A stretch of 29,208 bases of DNA, taken from assembly GCA_045631225.1 (NCBI GenBank), contig JAZQUG010000027.1:1-29208 (forward strand), given 5' to 3'. The position numbers and the translations under genes were made by a program. Of this stretch, positions 25,054 through 29,208 are shown in pieces. Positions within the stretch are counted from its first letter, which is position 1; each line of letters begins with the position of its first letter. Below the pieces are notes generated by a model. That model ran no database searches. It was not told the origin of the DNA and saw only the letters and a program-made list of their open reading frames with translations. This DNA is from Fimenecus sp045631225 (GTDB lineage: Bacteria > Bacillota > Clostridia > Oscillospirales > Acutalibacteraceae).

Positions 25054-25890
25054 TTATCTCATTTTCATTGAAATGTCAAATGCCTTAACTGAGTGAGTCA
25101 ATGCACCAAGAGAGATAATATCAACACCTGTTTTTGCAACTGATGCAATATTGTCAAGAGTAATGTTACCTGATGCCTCTGTCTTTGCTCTACCATCAAT
25201 GAAATTTACACATTCTGTCATCTGCTCATTATTCATATTATCAAGCATAATGATGTCAGCACCTGCTTCAACTGCCTCTTTTACCTCATCAAAGTTTCTT
25301 GTTTCAACTTCGATTTTAACCATATGACCAAGCTTGCTACGAAGAATTTTTACAGCATTTGTAATTCCGCCACCTGCATCAATGTGGTTATCCTTGAGCA
25401 TTGCACCGTCAGAAAGATTGTATCTGTGATTTTTACCACCACCACAAACTACTGCATATTTCTGTAATGCACGAAGTCCAGGTAATGTCTTTCTTGTATC
25501 TGTAACTGAAGCATTTGTACCCTCACAGAGTTTAACAGCCTTATTTGTTGCTGTTGCGATACCTGACATATGCTGAATAATGTTAAGTGCTGTTCTCTCA
25601 CCCTTTAAAAGACAAGCAGTTTTACCGTTGAATTCAACGATTAAGTCACCTGCTTTTACTTCGTCACCGTCATTCTTATGAACTGTATATGTGAATGTAT
25701 CATCAAGAAGAGTAAAAACTCTCATCGCAATATCGAGACCGCAAAGTACACCGTCAGCCTTTGCTACAAAATATGAGTCATTTCTTTGTTCCTCAGGAAT
25801 AAGGTAGTCAGCAGAAACGTCGATATAGTTAATATCTTCGCTGATTGCTTCTTTGATAAGATTATCTACATAAAACTGATTTAATTTCAT
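25054..25890 (-). CDS. nadC: Nicotinate-nucleotide pyrophosphorylase (quinolinate phosphoribosyltransferase)
   Basis: A 278-residue enzyme converting quinolinate and PRPP to nicotinate mononucleotide, CO2 and pyrophosphate, in de novo NAD synthesis. Motifs in order: EDINYIDVSADYLIP, GERTALNIIQHMSGIAT (about 96-112), TRKTLPGLRALQKYAV (about 132-147), GGGKNHRYNLSDGAMLKDNH (about 149-168), KIEVETRNFDEVKEAVEAGAD and the phosphate-binding region SGNITLDNI. The length is standard. It overlaps nadB by four bases (ATGA). nadA, needed to make quinolinate, is not in this window. Confidence 0.97.
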   Translation of the reverse strand: MKLNQFYVDNLIKEAISEDINYIDVSADYLIPEEQRNDSYFVAKADGVLCGLDIAMRVFTLLDDTFTYTVHKNDGDEVKAGDLIVEFNGKTACLLKGERTALNIIQHMSGIATATNKAVKLCEGTNASVTDTRKTLPGLRALQKYAVVCGGGKNHRYNLSDGAMLKDNHIDAGGGITNAVKILRSKLGHMVKIEVETRNFDEVKEAVEAGADIIMLDNMNNEQMTECVNFIDGRAKTEASGNITLDNIASVAKTGVDIISLGALTHSVKAFDISMKMR

Positions 25891-27347
25891 TGGTCATTGA
25901 CCTCCTTAAGAATTATATAAGCAACTGTTGCAAGGCTCAACGCTTCACAATAGTCAGGAGTAATTTTAAACTTACCATTTTTAAGACGAGTTAATATTTC
26001 ACGAACTCGTTTATATCCGTTTCGTACTGCATCTTCATTTGCAGGCATTACGAAATATGAGCGTTGCATAATATTACGGATTTCATCACAGACACCCTTA
26101 AGTAACGGTGCACCATTAAGGTCTTGCTTTTCAATTTCAGTAATCTGTACTTCAGGATATTTCATCTGGATACAACGGACAATATCATCAGCACAGCGTT
26201 TGCCGAAAACAAGTGCTTCCAAAAGTGAGTTACTTGCAAGTCGGTTTCTACCGTGAACGCCTGTATTTGAACATTCACCAACAGCATAAAGTCGTGAAAC
26301 TGTTGTACGTGAGTTCAAATCAACCTCAATACCACCCATTAAATAATGCTGACAAGGGAAAATCGGGATTAAATCTTTTGTAATATCTACATTATACTTT
26401 AAGCAGCCCTGATGAATTCCGGGAAAACGATTAAGAAGATACTCTTTATCACGATGAGTAATATCAAGATAGAAATTGTTGCTACCTGTTCTTCTTGACT
26501 CAATAATAATTGACTTTGAAACAACATCACGAGGAGCAAGCTCAAGTCGTTCATCATAACGATGCATAAATCTTTCTTTGTTACAATTAAGCAGATATGC
26601 ACCCTCACCACGAACAGCTTCACTGATTAAGAACTGTTCGTTATCTTCGGAATTAAAGGCTGTTGGATGGAACTGAACAAAGCTTAAATCCTTGATACGT
26701 GCACCAAGTTCAAATGCAAGACGGATTCCGTCACCTGTTGCAACCTTTGGATTTGTTGTATATTTATAAACACGACCTATACCACCTGTTGCCAGTACAC
26801 AATAGCTTGAAAAAATCTCGTCCTGACCGTCATCAGTTAAAATGTGGGCACAGATACCACTCTTTACTCTTGTCAATTTAAAAACAGGAGCATTTTCTAT
26901 TATGGTAATATTATCTCTTTTTTGTGCTTCGGCAACCATGGCACGAACCATTTCAGCACCTGTTGTATCTTTATGATGAACGATTCTTCGTCTGCTGTGT
27001 CCACCCTCAAGAGTCATATTAAGTTCACCGTCAGGTTGTTTATCAAACTCAACACCATATTCGATAATTTTGTAAATCTCAGCAGGTCCTTCTTCTACTA
27101 ATGTCGTAACAGCGTCAATATCATTAGCGTGTTTTCCTGCAATCATAGTGTCATTTATGTGCAATTCAAAACTATCATTTTCCTTATCAAGAACTGCAGC
27201 AACACCGCCCTGTGCAAGTGAAGAGTTCGAATCTGTTTTACTCTTTTTTGCAAGAATAATGATATTCAGGTTTTCAGGTAATGAAAGTGCTGTATTAAGT
27301 CCAGCAACGCCACAACCGACTATAAGGACATCACATTTTTTTGTCAT
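25887..27347 (-). CDS. nadB: L-aspartate oxidase
   Basis: An FAD enzyme (486 residues from this start) oxidising L-aspartate to iminoaspartate, the first step of de novo NAD synthesis. Seen: the dinucleotide-binding VLIVGCGVAGLNTALSL near the N-terminus, SLAQGGVAAVL, the active-site GGHSRRRIVHHKDTTGAEM, LATGGIGRVYKYTTNP, FVQFHPTAF, HRYDERLELAPRDVV, and the FAD loop AGECSNTGVHGRNRLASNSLLEALVFGKRCA. ATG 27347 gives an N-terminus (MTKKCDVLIVG) like other NadB proteins. An in-frame TTG at 27368 is possible, but neither has a strong ribosome site. It heads the run nadB-nadC-folC-GH38-LRR-mscS. Confidence 0.95.
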   Translation of the reverse strand: MTKKCDVLIVGCGVAGLNTALSLPENLNIIILAKKSKTDSNSSLAQGGVAAVLDKENDSFELHINDTMIAGKHANDIDAVTTLVEEGPAEIYKIIEYGVEFDKQPDGELNMTLEGGHSRRRIVHHKDTTGAEMVRAMVAEAQKRDNITIIENAPVFKLTRVKSGICAHILTDDGQDEIFSSYCVLATGGIGRVYKYTTNPKVATGDGIRLAFELGARIKDLSFVQFHPTAFNSEDNEQFLISEAVRGEGAYLLNCNKERFMHRYDERLELAPRDVVSKSIIIESRRTGSNNFYLDITHRDKEYLLNRFPGIHQGCLKYNVDITKDLIPIFPCQHYLMGGIEVDLNSRTTVSRLYAVGECSNTGVHGRNRLASNSLLEALVFGKRCADDIVRCIQMKYPEVQITEIEKQDLNGAPLLKGVCDEIRNIMQRSYFVMPANEDAVRNGYKRVREILTRLKNGKFKITPDYCEALSLATVAYIILKEVNDQ

Positions 27348-27397
27348 TTTAACTTCATCTACTTTCAAAAATGAATAGTTATATTTATACAGATAAT

Positions 27398-27426
27398 ATC
27401 ATACCATATATTTCTAAAAAATAACA
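27398..27426 (-). promoter_or_regulatory. Probable nadB promoter (extended -10)
   Basis: On the minus strand TGGTATGAT (27406-27398) is an extended -10 box, with a weak -35 candidate TGTTAT 17 bases upstream. It lies about 50 bases before ATG 27347. I see no obvious NiaR or NrtR operator. Confidence 0.4.
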
Positions 27427-27471
27427 GATGTTTTTTATTATTTTATTAAGATATTTTGATTATTTTTAAGC

Positions 27472-27500
27472 AAAAAATAAAACTCCGTCAATTGGAGTTT
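27472..27500 (-). terminator. Terminator of the ClC transporter gene
   Basis: Read on the minus strand: AAACTCC, loop AATTGAC, GGAGTTT, then TATTTTTT. This is a seven-base stem with a T-rich tail, about 70 bases past the ClC stop and before the nadB promoter. Confidence 0.8.
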
Positions 27501-27514
27501 GTCGCACAGGTTGC

Positions 27515-27544
27515 GTAGGGGTCGGCGTCCTCGACGACCCCTAC
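27515..27544. repeat. GC-rich dispersed palindrome (GTAGGGGTCG...CGACCCCTAC)
   Basis: GTAGGGGTCG (27515-27524) and CGACCCCTAC (27535-27544) form a perfect ten-base inverted repeat around a ten-base GC-rich loop. It has no T-run and sits between the ClC stop and that gene's terminator. It resembles the element at 3302-3321 in composition and in its CCCTAC end, and is probably a dispersed extragenic palindrome. Confidence 0.65.
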
Positions 27545-27571
27545 AAACTAAATATTCTTATAAATTACAAT

Positions 27572-28789
27572 TTATTTATCCTGTACAAATGGCATTTTTC
27601 TACCGTTGTAAAGGCTGATTTTTCCTGAAAGTGCAAAACTGATTGCAGAGGCAACAAGATAATATCCGATACCCTCAATCCCGAACATTTCACAGGCTAA
27701 AACAACAGTCGCAAAGGGACAGTTTGTGACACCTGAAAAAAGTGCCGTTATGCCGATTGCCCCGCCGAATGCAGGATTAATTCCAAGCAATAACGCCCCT
27801 GCACCACCTAAAGTGCCACCGATAAAAATGGTTGGTACAATTTCGCCACCCTTATACCCTGCACCAATGGAAAGTGCTGTAAAGATAATCTTCAAAAGAA
27901 ATGCTTCGTAATTCACTTCACCGTGAGTAAACACGTGATGAACAACGCTTATTCCACCACCGTTATAGTCATTTGTTCCGAGAATTAATGTAAGTGCTAT
28001 TATAATAATGCCACCAATAAGGACACGAACATATTCATTTTTTAATACTTTCGCAAAAATTTTCTCTGTTTTGTGAAGTGCATTAACAAAAATCCAGCTG
28101 ACAAATGCACCTACAACTGAAATCAAAATGAATTTCCACAATATTTCAAAGGAAAAATCAGGAATTTCATTTACAGGAAAATGTTCAGGCTCAACACCAA
28201 GGTTATTTGCAATTAAAAAAGCAGTAAAGCTTGAAATAAAAGCCGGAATAATTGCCACAAGACAATGCTTACCGATACGGACAACCTCAAGTACAAAAAT
28301 AAACGCCGCAAATGGTGTACCAAAAAGAGCTGCAAACAAGCCACTCATACCACTCATTACAAGAATTCGTCTTGTATCCTCAGGCACGTTGAACACCTTT
28401 GCAAAAAGTCCGCCAATGCTTCCTCCAAGCTGAAGTGCAGCACCCTCACGACCAACTGATGCACCGCCAAAATGAGATAAAACTGTTCCGCAAAATACGG
28501 CTACACTCAACAATGGTGATACTGCTTTATCAGAACGGACACTTTTTATTATATGGTTAGTTCCGACACCCTTTACTTTTAGTTTATTATAAATAAATGT
28601 CAATACTAAACCGAAAACAGGTAAGAGAAACAAAATCCAACTATTGCTTTCCCTTAAGCTTGTTACAATGGAAATTGCTTTCACAAAAATTGTACCGATA
28701 AGACCACAGGAGATACCCGTTAACAAGCTCAAAGCGGTCATACACAAAAATTCAGGTACGTATTTTTTCTTACTTTCTTTTTTGTTCAT
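27572..28789 (-). CDS. ClC-family chloride/fluoride transporter
   Basis: A 405-residue ClC protein with about ten hydrophobic helices. ATG 28789 is favoured over an upstream in-frame GTG (28807), which lies close to the predicted transcription start and has no ribosome site. The GREGAALQLGGSIGG motif (about 113-127) holds the gating glutamate E115. The GSGIP chloride-filter motif of classic ClC proteins is replaced by KGVGTNHIIKS (about 73-83), and the GxFxP region reads GEIVPTIFIGG. No C-terminal CBS domains are present. These differences, and HFGGASVGREG, recall the CLC-F (fluoride/proton antiporter) branch, but the short leader has no fluoride riboswitch. Substrate is left open between chloride and fluoride. 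Confidence 0.85.
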   Translation of the reverse strand: MNKKESKKKYVPEFLCMTALSLLTGISCGLIGTIFVKAISIVTSLRESNSWILFLLPVFGLVLTFIYNKLKVKGVGTNHIIKSVRSDKAVSPLLSVAVFCGTVLSHFGGASVGREGAALQLGGSIGGLFAKVFNVPEDTRRILVMSGMSGLFAALFGTPFAAFIFVLEVVRIGKHCLVAIIPAFISSFTAFLIANNLGVEPEHFPVNEIPDFSFEILWKFILISVVGAFVSWIFVNALHKTEKIFAKVLKNEYVRVLIGGIIIIALTLILGTNDYNGGGISVVHHVFTHGEVNYEAFLLKIIFTALSIGAGYKGGEIVPTIFIGGTLGGAGALLLGINPAFGGAIGITALFSGVTNCPFATVVLACEMFGIEGIGYYLVASAISFALSGKISLYNGRKMPFVQDK

Positions 28790-28824
28790 ATACACTCTTC
28801 TTTTCACATTTTATGGGTAAATAA

Positions 28825-28853
28825 AATATAGCACCCAACACCTATATTGTCAA
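28825..28853 (-). promoter_or_regulatory. Near-consensus sigma-A promoter of the ClC gene
   Basis: On the minus strand a perfect -35 TTGACA (28853-28848) and -10 TATATT (28830-28825) are 17 bases apart. The leader to ATG 28789 is about 30 bases, too short for a crcB-type fluoride riboswitch. Confidence 0.85.
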
Positions 28854-28938
28854 ATAATTTATTACTTATATCGATTAATTGTTCTCTTAAAATTTCTTTA
28901 AATAATATTTATTTTATATTATTTTTATATTATTTTTA

Positions 28939-29048
28939 GATGGTAAAATAGACCATACCCGATGGTAAAATAGACCATACTCGATGGTAAAATAGACCAT
29001 ACCCGATGGTAAAACAGACCATACCTAACGGTAAAATAAGCAATGTTC
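28939..29048. repeat. 22-bp tandem repeat array, about five copies
   Basis: Copies start at 28939, 28961, 28983 and 29005, each of the form GATGGTAAAATAGACCATAC plus CC or TC; copy 4 has AAAACAG. A fifth, decayed copy (AACGGTAAAATAAGCAATG) starts at 29027. Every intact unit holds the dyad ATGGT-N7-ACCAT. The 22-base period is about two helical turns and not a multiple of three, so it is not a protein repeat. There are no spacers, so it is not CRISPR. It starts about 85 bases upstream of the ClC -35 box. Function is unknown: iteron-like protein-binding sites or a simple unstable repeat. Confidence 0.9.
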
Positions 29049-29089
29049 GATAAATCGGAGTTTATCGGGGAGTTAATGGGCGTCTCTTC

Positions 29090-29208
29090 TCGGCTCCCCT
29101 TGTCAGGGTGCGGGTGTCCGGTGGACACCTCTGCGAAGCAGAAGCACCGACCGAACCGGCAGGTGAGACTTAGCTGTCTGCGAAGCAGACTGAGGGGTAG
29201 TCAACTAT
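29090..29208. repeat. GC-rich hairpin-dense repeat element, runs off the right edge
   Basis: This stretch differs sharply in composition from the A/T-rich DNA before it. It contains GGTGTCC-GGT-GGACACC (29113-29129), TCTGC-GAA-GCAGA (29130-29142) and GTCTGC-GAA-GCAGAC (29176-29190). CCCCT (29096-29100) can pair with AGGGG (29193-29197) to close the whole element into a branched structure. No credible open reading frame is present. From memory, such TGCGAAGCA and GAGGGGTAGTC segments recur between genes in gut Clostridia, so this is probably a dispersed, non-autonomous repeat. Confidence 0.6.

Larger units (their letters stand above)
28790..29208. other. Gene-free stretch at the right edge
   Basis: About 420 bases without a supported gene. 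It holds the ClC promoter and leader, an A/T-rich block with TATTATTTTTA direct repeats (about 28900-28938), the 22-bp tandem array and the GC-rich hairpin element. A 67-codon frame on the minus strand (28925-29128) runs through the tandem repeats and has no ribosome site; I do not regard it as a gene. Confidence 0.7.

Noticed and set aside
28789..28830. Fluoride riboswitch (crcB motif) before the ClC gene
   Set aside because: The predicted transcript leader is only about 30 bases and contains no pseudoknot-like GGNGAUGG segment.
28939..29048. CRISPR array
   Set aside because: The repeats are directly adjacent, with no unique spacers of 28-40 bases, and no cas gene is present.
28925..29128. 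67-residue minus-strand frame across the 22-bp repeats
   Set aside because: The frame exists because the repeat unit lacks stops. The 22-base period shifts the frame each copy, there is no ribosome site, and the peptide resembles no known protein.

Overview
The window reads as a chromosomal segment of a low-GC, Gram-positive anaerobe of the class Clostridia, most likely an uncultured gut member of the Ruminococcaceae/Oscillospirales. This is inferred from A/T-rich intergenic DNA, strong AGGAGG-type ribosome sites, sigma-A promoters of the TTGACA/TATAAT type, a B. subtilis-like RqcP, a BspA-type leucine-rich repeat secreted protein, and small GC-rich palindromes of the kind scattered through gut Clostridia. 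No tRNA, rRNA, CRISPR array, transposase, integrase or phage gene is visible. Most genes are conserved housekeeping or carbohydrate genes.

Layout, left to right. (1) 1-3270, minus strand: a five-gene, fully overlapping operon mtaD-punA-rqcP-dedA-(Mur-ligase-like). It deaminates and phosphorolyses purine nucleosides and also carries a ribosome-quality-control factor and a membrane protein. Its last gene runs off the left edge and looks like a chimera of half a YjbQ domain and a Mur ligase. (2) 3339-7886, minus: a cyclophilin and a two-gene ABC exporter whose permease has a long extracellular coiled coil. (3) 8107-9874, plus: a TetR repressor and a CDF cation exporter with a manganese-type metal site, divergent from the ABC pair. 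(4) 9975-14647, plus: an unusual PRPP synthetase-like gene, a membrane acyltransferase and a GH2 glycosidase. Clear terminators follow the PRPP synthetase-like and GH2 genes. (5) 14710-18001, minus: a nucleotidyltransferase, a polyprenyl-type GT2 and a B12-binding-type radical SAM protein, a small candidate surface-glycan or lipid cassette. (6) 18186-27347, minus: a tightly packed six-gene run nadB-nadC-folC-GH38 alpha-mannosidase-LRR secreted protein-mscS, ended by a long hairpin. (7) 27572-28789, minus: a ClC-family transporter with its own near-consensus promoter. (8) 28850-29208: no gene, but a 22-bp tandem repeat array followed by a GC-rich, hairpin-dense repeat element that runs off the right edge.

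I do not see an obvious new defence or mobile system. The best leads are the YjbQ/Mur-ligase chimera at the left edge, the 22-bp iteron-like array at the right, the radical SAM/GT2/nucleotidyltransferase cassette, and short unexplained C-terminal tails on the LRR and GH2 proteins.
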